Origin: Solirubrobacteraceae bacterium | Lineage (GTDB): Bacteria > Actinomycetota > Thermoleophilia > Solirubrobacterales > Solirubrobacteraceae | Assembly (NCBI GenBank): GCA_030655275.1 | Contig: JAURVW010000352.1 | Coordinates: forward strand, 1 to 32,661 | Length of the DNA: 32,661 nucleotides | Reading direction: 5' to 3' | Shown: piece after piece, positions 1 to 8,170 of the stretch | Position numbering within the stretch: the stretch's first letter is position 1 | How the letters are laid out: each line of letters begins with the position of its first letter | Notes under the pieces: generated by a model | Databases searched by the model: none | What the model was told of the DNA's origin: nothing | Seen by the model: the letters and a program-made list of their open reading frames with translations, nothing else | Program-made: the position numbers and the translations under genes

Positions 1-2
1 GC

Positions 3-188
3 GCCAAGGCTCGCAGCGAGCGCCGCTCCAAGGCCGCGGCCGCCGCCCTGGCCCGTCCTGCGGTCGCCGTCGTGCGACCCGCCGCACCGGCCGTGCAGAG
101 CGCTCCTGCGCCGCGCGCCGCCGCTCCCTCTTACTCGCCTCCTCGTCCACGGACCGAGACGCCGCTGTGCGAACTCGGGCCCTGCTGA
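3..188 (+). CDS. C-terminal end of an upstream protein (partial)
   Basis: An open frame enters from the left edge and stops at TGA 186-188, giving 61 residues. The tail is Ala/Pro/Arg-rich, contains no domain I recognise, and ends in CELGPC. The coding strand matches the following conjugation genes and the stop lies 26 bases before the next start, so it is probably the preceding gene of the same operon. The low-complexity tail resembles the disordered C-termini common in this operon, for example that of the VirB6-like protein. Nothing in these residues identifies a function. Confidence 0.6.
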   Translation, partial: AKARSERRSKAAAAALARPAVAVVRPAAPAVQSAPAPRAAAPSYSPPRPRTETPLCELGPC

Positions 189-214
189 TCGATCCGCCAG
201 AAAGGCACAAGCCC

Positions 215-637
215 ATGCCCATCACCTCTCTCATCACCGCCTCGCCGGCCGCTCCTCCGCGGCCCCGCACGCGCCGCTCGAGCGACGCAGGCCACCCCAG
301 GCTCTCGCCTCGCCAGCGCCGCGCGCTGACCGTGGCGTTCGGCGTCGCCGTCGTCGCCGTGCTGGCGATCGCGCTGCACGTCTCCGGCGGCCTCGGGCTC
401 TACACCAGCGTCACCAAGGACGAGATCGTCAAGCCGCCCAACTGGGCTCAGCTCGACGGCACCAGCAAGAACATCAAGGGCCAGATCCTCGCGTACGTCG
501 GTTTGTTCCTGGGCCCGCTGCTCGTGTTCGCCGGAGCGTGCGTCATCGTCGGCGCCCGCCTAGGCAACGAGCTGATGGGCAAGATCGCTGGCGGCCTGGT
601 CTTCCTCGTCGCCGTCGCCCCCGCGATCCTCGCGTAG
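215..637 (+). CDS. Small membrane protein, VirB2/TrbC-like position in the T4SS operon
   Basis: The protein has 140 residues. A basic, Pro-rich N-terminal segment (about residues 1-48) is followed by a transmembrane helix (ALTVAFGVAVVAVLAIAL), a polar loop of about 40 residues and a strongly hydrophobic C-terminal half that can form two more helices. ATG 215 is preferred over an upstream in-frame GTG at 167 because a purine-rich GAAAGG lies about 8-12 bases before it and 167 overlaps the preceding coding frame. Small proteins of this kind directly before a VirB6-like gene in Gram-positive conjugation operons are usually pilin-like VirB2/TrbC or channel accessory proteins. The assignment rests on size, topology and order, not on a diagnostic motif. 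The stop is only 4 bases before the next start. Confidence 0.6.
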   Translation: MPITSLITASPAAPPRPRTRRSSDAGHPRLSPRQRRALTVAFGVAVVAVLAIALHVSGGLGLYTSVTKDEIVKPPNWAQLDGTSKNIKGQILAYVGLFLGPLLVFAGACVIVGARLGNELMGKIAGGLVFLVAVAPAILA

Positions 638-641
638 CGCG

Positions 642-2543
642 ATGCGTTGCCGCGCCGCTCTTATCGCAGCCGTCGCCACCGCCCTGGTCTTTCCAGCGGC
701 GGCCGGTGCGGCAACGCTCAACCCCCACTTCCTGCCGATGGCCGGCCTGCTCGACGAGATCGGGAAGGTCATCTTCGGCGGCCTGGAGTTCGGAGCCAAG
801 GAGCTTGGAAAGCTCGTGCTCTCGCTCATCGCGGGGATCGCCGACATGATCGTCCCGGACTCCTGGGGCAAGAAGGGCGTCGAGTTCATCAAGTGGCTCG
901 CCGCGATCCCGGACTACACCGGGAAGGGGTTCAGCGACTTCCACCAGATGCGCCGCATGACGCTCGGTCTGGCGCTGATCCTGCTGCCCGTCACGATGAC
1001 CTGGGCGGGCGCTGCATGGATGTTCGGCACCGAGCGCAGCGAACCGCTGCAGGCGATCATCATCCGCACGCTCACGGTGATCATCCTGCTGATCTCGTGG
1101 GGCACCGTCTGGAAGACGGTCCCGGCGCTGGGTAACCAGCTCACCAACGCGTTTCTGTCGATGCCGGCGGTCTCCACCGGCCTGCAGAAGTACATGGAGG
1201 TCGCCGTCGCTGGCGGCCTGCTCGGGTCGATCCCGTTCCTGGGCGCCCTGATCTGGATGCTCGCCGCGTTCCTGCTGGTCTGCGGCGTCGGCCTCAAGGT
1301 CTTCATCCTGCTGCTCGGCGGGATCCTCTACTTCGTCGGGCCGCTGCTGCTCGCCGTCGCCCCGCTGCAGGCCGGCTCGCGGCTGTTGCGCCGCTACATG
1401 GCGCTGTTCGTCGCGATCCCGGTCCTGCCGCTGGCGTTCGCGATCATCTTCACCGCGGCCGCACTCTTCATCAAGGGTGCCGCTGGCATCGGGACCGCGA
1501 TCGGCGGGAGCTCGGTCTTCGGCGCGGCCGCCGGCAGCATCATCGCGGGCTTCTCCGCGATCCTCGGACCGCTGCTGTGCTTCGGCGTGGCCAAGCGGAT
1601 GCTCGGCCCCGGCATGGACTCCCTCAAGGGGTCCGTCAGCAACTTCTCCCCCGCTGCGTCACTGGGCAAGGCCAAGGCCAGCCTCGCGGCGGCGCGCGGC
1701 GGCGTCACCGGCCGCTCAGCAGGCCAGACCGCCACCTCCGCACACGGCGCCGCGGGTCCGCGATCGGCAATGCAGAGCCTTTCGGAGTCGCGCATCGGCG
1801 TGCGCCAGGCCATCCAGGTCGGCGCTGGTTTCGCGGGTCTGGGCGCCAAGCCCCCTACCCCGGCACGCGCCGCGCTGCGGACCGCGCAGATCGCGGCTCG
1901 AGGAGGCCCGCAGGCCCTTGCCGGCGTCGGCGTCGGATACGCCACGGCCGGAGCGCGCGCGAACCTCGCAGGTCGCGGCGGCGTCAAGGGCATGGCCCGC
2001 GACGCGGCCACCAAGCTGCGCACGCCCGACGGCCGCCCCAACGGCACCGCGGCGGCGCACGAGGCCGCCGTCCACAGCCTTCGTCCCGAGGGCTTCCGCG
2101 GCCCCCAGGAGCCGGGCGTGGCGCCCAAGACGAACGCTCGCAAGCCCCCGGCCCGCTCAACGGCCGACAGCCCAGGATCGCGCCTTCCCGGCGCCTCTCC
2201 GGAGCCGCTTCGCGCAGAGGAGCGCGCCAAGCTCGCGGGAACCGCGAGCAACGGTCGCCAGACCCCTGCGCCGTCGCACACGCTGCTGCCCGACCGCGGC
2301 AGCCGCGGGCCGTCCGTCACGCCCGACTCGACGATCCACCTGCCCGCCGGCGGGCGGCGCCGCACGACCTCCGAGGGCTCGATGCCCTCCCGGTCTGCGT
2401 CCACGCCCAGCCTCCGGCCTGACAGCGGTCCGGAGGGCCCCACGCCGCGGCCCACGCAGCAGCGGCCCGTCTCGCTGCAGCACCCCACGCGCCCGGAGCG
2501 TCCGGGGTCTGGTCCACGCCTCGATCGCCGCGAAAACGCATGA
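642..2543 (+). CDS. VirB6/TrbL-like polytopic conjugation channel protein
   Basis: The protein has 633 residues. An N-terminal signal-like segment (residues 1-23, ending AAAGAA) is followed by a soluble stretch and at least five hydrophobic segments between about residues 105 and 325, including MTLGLALILLPVTMTWAG and VFILLLGGILYFVGPLL. From about 330 to the end the chain is low-complexity, rich in Pro, Arg, Ala and Ser, and probably a disordered cytoplasmic or interdomain tail. This architecture and its place before VirB3- and VirB4-like genes match the VirB6/TrbL inner-membrane channel component of type IV secretion systems. The family identity is inferred from topology. The gene starts 4 bases after the previous stop and its own stop overlaps a 20-codon ORF by ATGA, suggesting translational coupling. 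Confidence 0.75.
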   Translation: MRCRAALIAAVATALVFPAAAGAATLNPHFLPMAGLLDEIGKVIFGGLEFGAKELGKLVLSLIAGIADMIVPDSWGKKGVEFIKWLAAIPDYTGKGFSDFHQMRRMTLGLALILLPVTMTWAGAAWMFGTERSEPLQAIIIRTLTVIILLISWGTVWKTVPALGNQLTNAFLSMPAVSTGLQKYMEVAVAGGLLGSIPFLGALIWMLAAFLLVCGVGLKVFILLLGGILYFVGPLLLAVAPLQAGSRLLRRYMALFVAIPVLPLAFAIIFTAAALFIKGAAGIGTAIGGSSVFGAAAGSIIAGFSAILGPLLCFGVAKRMLGPGMDSLKGSVSNFSPAASLGKAKASLAAARGGVTGRSAGQTATSAHGAAGPRSAMQSLSESRIGVRQAIQVGAGFAGLGAKPPTPARAALRTAQIAARGGPQALAGVGVGYATAGARANLAGRGGVKGMARDAATKLRTPDGRPNGTAAAHEAAVHSLRPEGFRGPQEPGVAPKTNARKPPARSTADSPGSRLPGASPEPLRAEERAKLAGTASNGRQTPAPSHTLLPDRGSRGPSVTPDSTIHLPAGGRRRTTSEGSMPSRSASTPSLRPDSGPEGPTPRPTQQRPVSLQHPTRPERPGSGPRLDRRENA

Positions 2544-2602
2544 CCGACTCACCCTCTCCCCTCGTTGAACCCGCAGCACCGACCTTCCACGGAGGCGTCT
2601 GA
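2540..2602 (+). CDS. 20-codon relay ORF between VirB6-like and VirB3-like genes
   Basis: ATG 2540 overlaps the preceding stop as ATGA, and the ORF stops at TGA 2600-2602, which overlaps the next ATG as TGATG. The peptide would start MTDSPSPLVEP and end FHGGV. It fills the whole 58-base gap, and its last codons contain the GGAGG Shine-Dalgarno sequence (2591-2595) of the next gene. It may only keep ribosomes on the message for coupling rather than make a useful peptide. Third-position GC is moderate, so protein-level selection is not evident. Confidence 0.35.
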   Translation: MTDSPSPLVEPAAPTFHGGV

Positions 2603-3000
2603 TGTCCCTCGTCCTTCGACGCTTTAACGACCCCACCCGGTGGGTCGGCGTCCCGATCGGCACGTGGTTCGGCGGCGGCGGCGCCGTCGGCCTGCTCGCG
2701 CTGGCGTTCTACATCATCAAGCCGCCGTTCATGCTCGCGGTCGGTTTCACCATGTGGGTGATCTTCCTGCCGTCCGGCCTGGTCCTGCTGTGGGCCGCCG
2801 TGACCGGCGTTCCGCTGCTGCTGCTCGTCTCGGACTTCCTCCGATTCCTGCTGCGCCGCCGCCGGGTGCTGCAGCACGTCTCGCGCTCCCATCTCAAGGG
2901 CGGGATCTACGTGCGAGACATGCCCGCCGTCGTCACCTACGACCAGCCGGCGTGGACCAGCGACGTGGAGATCCCCGAGCCAAACCAGGACGCACGATGA
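2602..3000 (+). CDS. VirB3/PrgI-like membrane protein of the T4SS
   Basis: The protein has 132 residues. A short basic N-terminus (LRRFNDPTRWVG) leads into two or three closely spaced hydrophobic segments (about residues 22-82), then an Arg-rich turn FLLRRRRV and a soluble tail with YDQPAWTSDVEIPEPNQ. Size, paired N-terminal helices and the position immediately before a VirB4-type ATPase fit VirB3 or the Gram-positive PrgI family, which anchors VirB4 to the membrane. A strong Shine-Dalgarno GGAGG lies 6 bases before ATG 2602. The stop overlaps the next start as ATGA, so VirB3 and VirB4 are probably translated together. In some systems the two are fused; here they are separate. Confidence 0.7.
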   Translation: MSLVLRRFNDPTRWVGVPIGTWFGGGGAVGLLALAFYIIKPPFMLAVGFTMWVIFLPSGLVLLWAAVTGVPLLLLVSDFLRFLLRRRRVLQHVSRSHLKGGIYVRDMPAVVTYDQPAWTSDVEIPEPNQDAR

Positions 3001-5771
3001 GCCCTTGGAACCAGTCCGAGAAGACTCCTAAGGCCAAAACGCCGAAGGCGAGGACGTCGCCGCTGGGCAGCCTTCTGGACGTGGCGGTGGTGGAGCCCGA
3101 CGGCCTGATCGTCACGACCTCCGGCGACTACGTGCGCCTGGTTGAGATCGGTCGGGTGCCCAACCTGTTCTTTGCCACCGACGAGCAGCGCGCCCGCACG
3201 ATCGACTACTGGACCCGCCTGTGCGGGTCGATCCCCAACCAGCAAGAGCTGTGGTTCTTCGTCCTGCGAAACCCGCTGCCCCCGGAGCTGGTCTCAGCGC
3301 CCGACGTGGCGATCGCCCGCCGGGTCGCCGACCGCGACATGAAGCGCGTCGACGACCCGCTGCACGAGGACATGGCCCGCATGCGTCTGCGGCTCGAACG
3401 CCTCACCGCGCGGACCGTCTCCGAGGCCGCCACGGGCGACATGGGCGCCTCGTGGGCCCGCCACTACGCCGCCGTCGTCTGGCGGCCTCAGCCGGGCCGC
3501 AAGGTCCGTGACCAGGCTGGCTACTACCTCATGCGTGGCGGCAAGATGTCGCGCAGCAAAGCCCACGCGCGCAGCTACGCCTACACCGAGCACTACAACG
3601 CCGCCCTGGCGTCGCGCAACCTCGCGCTGTCGGTCGCCGCTCGCCTCAGCGACAGTGGCGCCCACACCGCCCAAGTCGACGGTGTTCACGCCCTCTCGCT
3701 GCTGTGGGAGCGCCTGCACCCCGCCGCGGGGCCCCACCCTCACCCCGAGCGCCTGGCCGACGTGTGCTCGACGCTCGCAGCCGGTTCGCCGGCCGAGGCG
3801 GCCCGCGCGCGGGCCGTGATCGTCGACGAGCTCGTTGCGGGCATGCCCGAGTACGAGATCCCTGAGGCCGAGCTGGACCTGACCAACCACGACTACGTTC
3901 GTCACTCAGACGGCACGTTGGAGGAGACGCTGTGGCTGGCCAAGCAGCCCGCGACCGCCGACCCGTGGTGGCTGGACCCGCTCTCGCAGACCGCGCTCGC
4001 CAGCACGCTGGCCGTCCGGATCCGACCCGAGGACCGCTCCGTGGCCCGCGTCTCCACGCGGACCCGCGTCGCTCGTCAGCAGGTCGCGATCGACGGCGCC
4101 AGTCGCCCAGTCTCGCGCGAGCAGTGGAAGGTGCTCGACGAGACCGAGACGGTCAACGAGCAACTGCAGTCCGAAGCCGGCGCGACCGTCTTCAAAGTCT
4201 CGGTCTACCTGAGCCTGCGCTGCACGTGGGGCGACTCCGACGCCCTGGAGACGACGGCCGACAAGCTCGCCACCGACTACCGCACCAACCTGGACGCCAC
4301 GCTCATGCGCGGCCGCCGGCTCGGGGCCCGTGGACTGCTGTCCTCACTGCCAATCGCCTCCGACCGGCTCAAGCGCGTCACCAAGTGGGCCTACAGCGAC
4401 ATGGGGCACCTCACCCCGCTGTCCTCGAGCCGCTGCGGCCACGACCGCGGCATGCCGCTGGGCTTCGCCTGGCCGCACGCCACCCTGGAGCGGCTGGACC
4501 TCTTCGACCGCAAGGCCGGAACGTTCATCGTCGGCATCACCGGCAAAGGCGGCCACGGCAAGACGCTCACCGCCAACGTGCTCGCCGCGCGCGCCACGCC
4601 CCCAGGCATGCGCCTTCGGATCATCGACCGTTCGACGGTCAGCGACGAGGACCACCACGCCCGTACCGGAGGCCACTACGACGCGCTGCTCTCGCTGATC
4701 CCCGGATCAGCACGAGTCGCGATCGGCACGCGCGACGCCAACGCCTCGCGGCTCAACCCGTGGGACGTGGACGACGTGACCGACGTGCACGACAGCCAGA
4801 TCTCGTTCCTGGCCACGCTGCACGACCTGCTCATCGGCGACGTGCACGGAGCCAACTCCTCCGATCGCCGCCTCGACGCCACCGACAAGGCGATCGTCAC
4901 CAACGCGATCACCGACGTGTACGAGCTGTGCGCGCAAGACCCCGACCTGCAGCCGACCGAATCGCTGCTCGTCGACCGCCTCAAGGAGCTGTACCTGGAG
5001 GCGTTTGACTCCGACGCCGAGACCGACCTGAGCCAGCGCATCCGCTCGCTGCTGGTCCGCCTGCAGGCCTACGCCTACGACGGCCCGCTCTCGTTCCTGA
5101 TGGACGAGCCCACGACCATCCCGCGCGACGCGCCGGCGATCGTCTTCGACACCACAGGCGTTCCAAAGGAGCGTCTGGCCGCCGTTCAGTACATCGTGCT
5201 GCAGGCCATCAACACCGAGGCCGAGCGGCTGTTCCAGCAGCGCCGCAAAGCGGGCCTGCCCGCCGAGTCCTGGCAGGACCGGCTGATGGTGATCGTCGAG
5301 GAGATCTGGCACCTCACCGACACCGAGGCAGGCCACCAGATGCTCAAGGAGTGGGCCCGTCGCGGCCGCCACCTCTACATGGTGCTCGTCTGGGTCACGC
5401 AGTTCCTCAACGACCTGGACTCGGCCGGCGGCCGCGGCCTGCTCGGCCAGACCAGCACGCTCATCACGCACTTCCAGGATGAGGCCAACGTCGCGCCGAT
5501 CGCCGCGTCGGCCGGTCTGACGGCCAACGACATCGCCAACATCGGCATGCTGCGCACCCGCCCGGGCGAGTTCAGCGAGGCGTTCGTCAAGACCAACGCC
5601 GGTCGCGGCAAGGTCCGCATGGCGTACGCCGCGCCCGAGTTCTGGGCCCTGGCGCAGGACCCCGAGGCCAACCAGCCGGTCCGCGCGATCGCGCTGGAGC
5701 GCTCCGGCGGTGACCCGTGGAAGGCGATCGAGCTGCTTGCCGATCCCGAGTCCGACCTAACCGCCGCCTGA
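2997..5771 (+). CDS. virB4: VirB4/TraC-family conjugation ATPase
   Basis: The protein has 924 residues, in the usual VirB4 range. Walker A is GKGGHGKT at residues 516-523, and Walker B is LMVIVEE at about 763-769 with the double acidic end typical of VirB4. Downstream HMVLVW-like and TQFLND segments (about 795-810) fit the RecA-like core. The N-terminal half is the less conserved VirB4 domain that contacts VirB3 and the membrane complex. VirB4 proteins hydrolyse ATP to assemble and power the channel. ATG 2997 is chosen because it overlaps the previous stop as ATGA; the open frame extends upstream to 2640 only as a shadow of the VirB3-like gene. The stop overlaps the next ATG as TGATG. Confidence 0.93.
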   Translation: MSPWNQSEKTPKAKTPKARTSPLGSLLDVAVVEPDGLIVTTSGDYVRLVEIGRVPNLFFATDEQRARTIDYWTRLCGSIPNQQELWFFVLRNPLPPELVSAPDVAIARRVADRDMKRVDDPLHEDMARMRLRLERLTARTVSEAATGDMGASWARHYAAVVWRPQPGRKVRDQAGYYLMRGGKMSRSKAHARSYAYTEHYNAALASRNLALSVAARLSDSGAHTAQVDGVHALSLLWERLHPAAGPHPHPERLADVCSTLAAGSPAEAARARAVIVDELVAGMPEYEIPEAELDLTNHDYVRHSDGTLEETLWLAKQPATADPWWLDPLSQTALASTLAVRIRPEDRSVARVSTRTRVARQQVAIDGASRPVSREQWKVLDETETVNEQLQSEAGATVFKVSVYLSLRCTWGDSDALETTADKLATDYRTNLDATLMRGRRLGARGLLSSLPIASDRLKRVTKWAYSDMGHLTPLSSSRCGHDRGMPLGFAWPHATLERLDLFDRKAGTFIVGITGKGGHGKTLTANVLAARATPPGMRLRIIDRSTVSDEDHHARTGGHYDALLSLIPGSARVAIGTRDANASRLNPWDVDDVTDVHDSQISFLATLHDLLIGDVHGANSSDRRLDATDKAIVTNAITDVYELCAQDPDLQPTESLLVDRLKELYLEAFDSDAETDLSQRIRSLLVRLQAYAYDGPLSFLMDEPTTIPRDAPAIVFDTTGVPKERLAAVQYIVLQAINTEAERLFQQRRKAGLPAESWQDRLMVIVEEIWHLTDTEAGHQMLKEWARRGRHLYMVLVWVTQFLNDLDSAGGRGLLGQTSTLITHFQDEANVAPIAASAGLTANDIANIGMLRTRPGEFSEAFVKTNAGRGKVRMAYAAPEFWALAQDPEANQPVRAIALERSGGDPWKAIELLADPESDLTAA

Positions 5772-7402
5772 TGGCTGCCCCCGCGGTCGTAGCCAAGGCC
5801 GCGGCGACCCCTGCGGGGCGCCGCGTGATCCGCCTGGCGATCATCGGCGTCGTCGGGCTGCTGCTGCTCCCGGTCCTGCTGCTCGTCCTGATCGTCATGC
5901 CGGCGGCCGACTGCGCGCCGCCGGCCAGCGTCGACGACGGCTCGATTCCGAGCACCTGGGACGGCCCGGGCTCACTGGGCGGCGTCGCCGGCACGGGGGT
6001 GACCGCGGCCGAGCTCTCCGCCGCCCGCAAGCGCGGCGGGGGCCTCAAGATCACCGCCGGTCCCTACCGCTCCACCGCCTACGCCCCGATCGCGGGCGGC
6101 GTGAACTGCGGCAACGGGTGCGGCTACACCGCCTCGGGGATTCGCGTCGACAACGGCCGCCGTCGCGCCTACCTGATCGCCAGCAACCCGCGCCTCAACA
6201 GCTACGGGTCGCTTGCCTACATCTGGCCCAACCCCTACGACTGGCGCGGCCCGTTCGTCGTTGCCGACACGGGCGGCGACTTCGGCGGCGCCGGACGCCT
6301 GGACTTCTACACCTTCGAACCCCGCTCGCTCAGCAAAGCGCTCTCGTGGGGCAACACGAAGATGGTCCAGGTCTCCTCCAAGCCGATCGTCTCCGGCGGC
6401 CCTGGCGACGCAGGCTCCGGCGTGCAGACCGTTCCGGTCGCAGACCGCACCGCCCCCGCCAGCCCGGAGGCCTCCTCGAGCCGCTGGCCCGCCCCGGTCC
6501 CCGGACCGATTACCTCCGGCTTCGGACCGCGGTCCTCGCCCGGCGGCATCGGCTCCACCAACCACGAAGGCATCGACTTCGGCGTGCCGATCGGAACGCC
6601 GATTAAGGTCCCCGTCGCGGGCCGCGTGATCTTCGCCGGCACGATGAGCGGCTACGGCAACTACGTCTGCGTGCTGCATCAGCCCGCGCTTTCGAGCTGC
6701 TACGCCCACCTCTCAAGGATCAATGTCTCTGTGGGGCGCGCCGTGGCCGCCGGCCAGGTCATCGCCCTCTCGGGCAACACCGGCAACTCCACCGGCCCTC
6801 ACCTGCACTTCGAGGTCCGCCGCTCCGCAACGCCCGCCGGAGATCCGGCCGTGGATCCCCGCAAGTTCCTCTCAGGAGAGGCACCCACCGCCAGCGTCGT
6901 CGACGCCGCCGAGCACCAGTGCCCCGGGGCTGTCGACACCACCGATGTCGCCGGCAGCGTCGACCCCGCAAGCGGCGCGGCCGCGGGCTACCCCACCCGC
7001 GGCGGCCAAGGCCAGATCATCGGCCGCCCGGGCCAGGGCACGCACTCCTTCGCCGCGGCGCCCAACAACTGGCAGTCCGACCGCGCGATCGACATCGGCA
7101 TCCCATCCGGCACGCCGCTGCTGGCCACCGAAGACGGCGTGATCTGCGCCAGATGCGGCTTCGGAACGCTCGACGCCAGCGCCTCCAGCCGCTTCGGCGG
7201 CATGCGCTTCACGCTCACCGCAAACAGCGGCCGCCAGTGGTACTACGCCCACCTCTCGCGCCTGGCCGTGCGGCCCGGCCAGCGCGTCAAGCGCGGCGAG
7301 CTCGTCGGCTACTCCGGCGTCGCCAACGGCGTCGCACACCTTCACCTCGGCCTCAGCGCCGGAGACATCCTCGCCGTCCTCGGAATCACCAAGCAGGTCT
7401 GA
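5771..7402 (+). CDS. Membrane-anchored cell-wall hydrolase: 3D domain, active M23 and degenerate second M23
   Basis: The protein has 543 residues. An N-terminal transmembrane helix spans about residues 17-42. Residues about 90-205 look like a 3D (three-Asp) domain, with VVADTGGDFGG and RLDFYTF then WGNTKMVQV. Residues about 247-365 are an M23 endopeptidase domain with the zinc ligands HEGID (H265, D269) and HLHFE (H344, H346) intact. Residues about 415-543 form a second M23-like repeat. It retains HLHLG (H523, H525), but Asp437 stands where the first His ligand should be (DRAID), so it is probably non-catalytic. Conjugation operons of Gram-positive elements carry wall hydrolases that open peptidoglycan for the channel, which fits this position between virB4 and the VirB8-like gene. 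ATG 5771 overlaps the virB4 stop. Confidence 0.88.
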   Translation: MAAPAVVAKAAATPAGRRVIRLAIIGVVGLLLLPVLLLVLIVMPAADCAPPASVDDGSIPSTWDGPGSLGGVAGTGVTAAELSAARKRGGGLKITAGPYRSTAYAPIAGGVNCGNGCGYTASGIRVDNGRRRAYLIASNPRLNSYGSLAYIWPNPYDWRGPFVVADTGGDFGGAGRLDFYTFEPRSLSKALSWGNTKMVQVSSKPIVSGGPGDAGSGVQTVPVADRTAPASPEASSSRWPAPVPGPITSGFGPRSSPGGIGSTNHEGIDFGVPIGTPIKVPVAGRVIFAGTMSGYGNYVCVLHQPALSSCYAHLSRINVSVGRAVAAGQVIALSGNTGNSTGPHLHFEVRRSATPAGDPAVDPRKFLSGEAPTASVVDAAEHQCPGAVDTTDVAGSVDPASGAAAGYPTRGGQGQIIGRPGQGTHSFAAAPNNWQSDRAIDIGIPSGTPLLATEDGVICARCGFGTLDASASSRFGGMRFTLTANSGRQWYYAHLSRLAVRPGQRVKRGELVGYSGVANGVAHLHLGLSAGDILAVLGITKQV

Positions 7403-7403
7403 C

Positions 7404-7604
7404 ATGAACCAGCCCACCAACACCCCCGACCCCGACAACCGCCCGCCGTCAAGCCTGGTGATCGGGCATCCCAGCACGGGCCGCACGACGGCCCCGATCG
7501 CCGCGCTCGCGCAGGCCTTCAACGCCGCCGACAGCGGCGCCGTCGTCGTCCTCGACCCCAAGGGCGAGCTGGGGCCCTACGCCGCTTCTGGGAGCGACCG
7601 ATGA
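7404..7604 (+). CDS. Mini coupling-protein-like P-loop ORF (VirD4/TraG N-terminal fragment)
   Basis: Only 66 residues. VIGHPSTGRTT resembles the Walker A region of VirD4/TraG coupling proteins (GxxGSGKT), but with Arg for the catalytic Lys. About 25 residues later comes AVVVLDPKGELGPYA, which matches the very characteristic DPKGEL segment following the P-loop strand in VirD4/TraG. The frame then stops at TGA 7602-7604, overlapping the next start as ATGA, and no other frame continues the family. It is either a remnant of a coupling protein kept for operon continuity or a short functional derivative. It starts one base after the preceding stop. A full VirD4 is not in this window. Third-position GC is high, consistent with a coding role. 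Confidence 0.65.
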   Translation: MNQPTNTPDPDNRPPSSLVIGHPSTGRTTAPIAALAQAFNAADSGAVVVLDPKGELGPYAASGSDR

Positions 7605-8170
7605 GGGCCGCACGGACCACCGCTACGGCGATCACGCTCGCCGCGGCGCTCGCGATCGGCGGATGCGGCGTCAACGACCCGTACGCCGACAACCAGGGCG
7701 CCACCCCGGCCAAGACCGAGGGCAGCGATCACGACGAGCTGACCGTCAACGACGAGACAACCGATGTCACGACCGGCGACGTCGGCGACGTCGGCGGCGC
7801 CGCCGGCGCCGAGCGCGTGGCGCGCGAGTTCGCGGTCACGAGCCTGACCTACAGCCCCGACACCTACGTCGCTCAGCAGCGCTCGCTTCGGGCCCGCGCC
7901 ACGGGCGCGATGTCCACGCAGCTCGAACCGCCGGTTCCGGACGAGGACACCGCCAAGACGCTCGCCGCCAGCAAGCTCACCAGCCGCGCCCGGGTCCTGG
8001 TCTCCGATATCGAGTCCAGCGACCCGAAGTCCGCCAACGTGATCGTGCTGCTCAAGGTCTTCACCGGCACCCAGGGCCGTCGGCGTGTGACGCCCGACTA
8101 CCAGCCCTACCGCGTTCGCCTTCGCCAGCAGGCGGGCACGTGGAAGGTCTTCGCGATGGACGCGCCATGA
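7601..8170 (+). CDS. VirB8/TcpC-like conjugation lipoprotein
   Basis: The protein has 189 residues with a signal peptide and lipobox (IGGC, Cys22), so it is predicted to be lipid-anchored on the outer face of the membrane. A polar linker (about residues 25-65) is followed by a domain with AREFAVTSLTYSPDTYV near residue 68 and ending in YRVRLRQQAGTWKVFAMDA. The FA..yl.ys pattern at the start and the final strand with GTWKV are typical of the NTF2-like fold of VirB8 and Gram-positive TcpC proteins. Those proteins scaffold the secretion channel outside the membrane. The fold assignment comes from pattern reading and operon context. The start overlaps the previous stop and the stop overlaps the next start, both as ATGA. 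Confidence 0.65.
   Translation: MRAARTTATAITLAAALAIGGCGVNDPYADNQGATPAKTEGSDHDELTVNDETTDVTTGDVGDVGGAAGAERVAREFAVTSLTYSPDTYVAQQRSLRARATGAMSTQLEPPVPDEDTAKTLAASKLTSRARVLVSDIESSDPKSANVIVLLKVFTGTQGRRRVTPDYQPYRVRLRQQAGTWKVFAMDAP

Noticed and set aside
1394-2488. Long minus-strand frame of 364 codons
   Set aside because: It is the complement of the VirB6-like gene, has no domain, and arises from high GC; the plus strand carries signal, membrane helices and coupled junctions.
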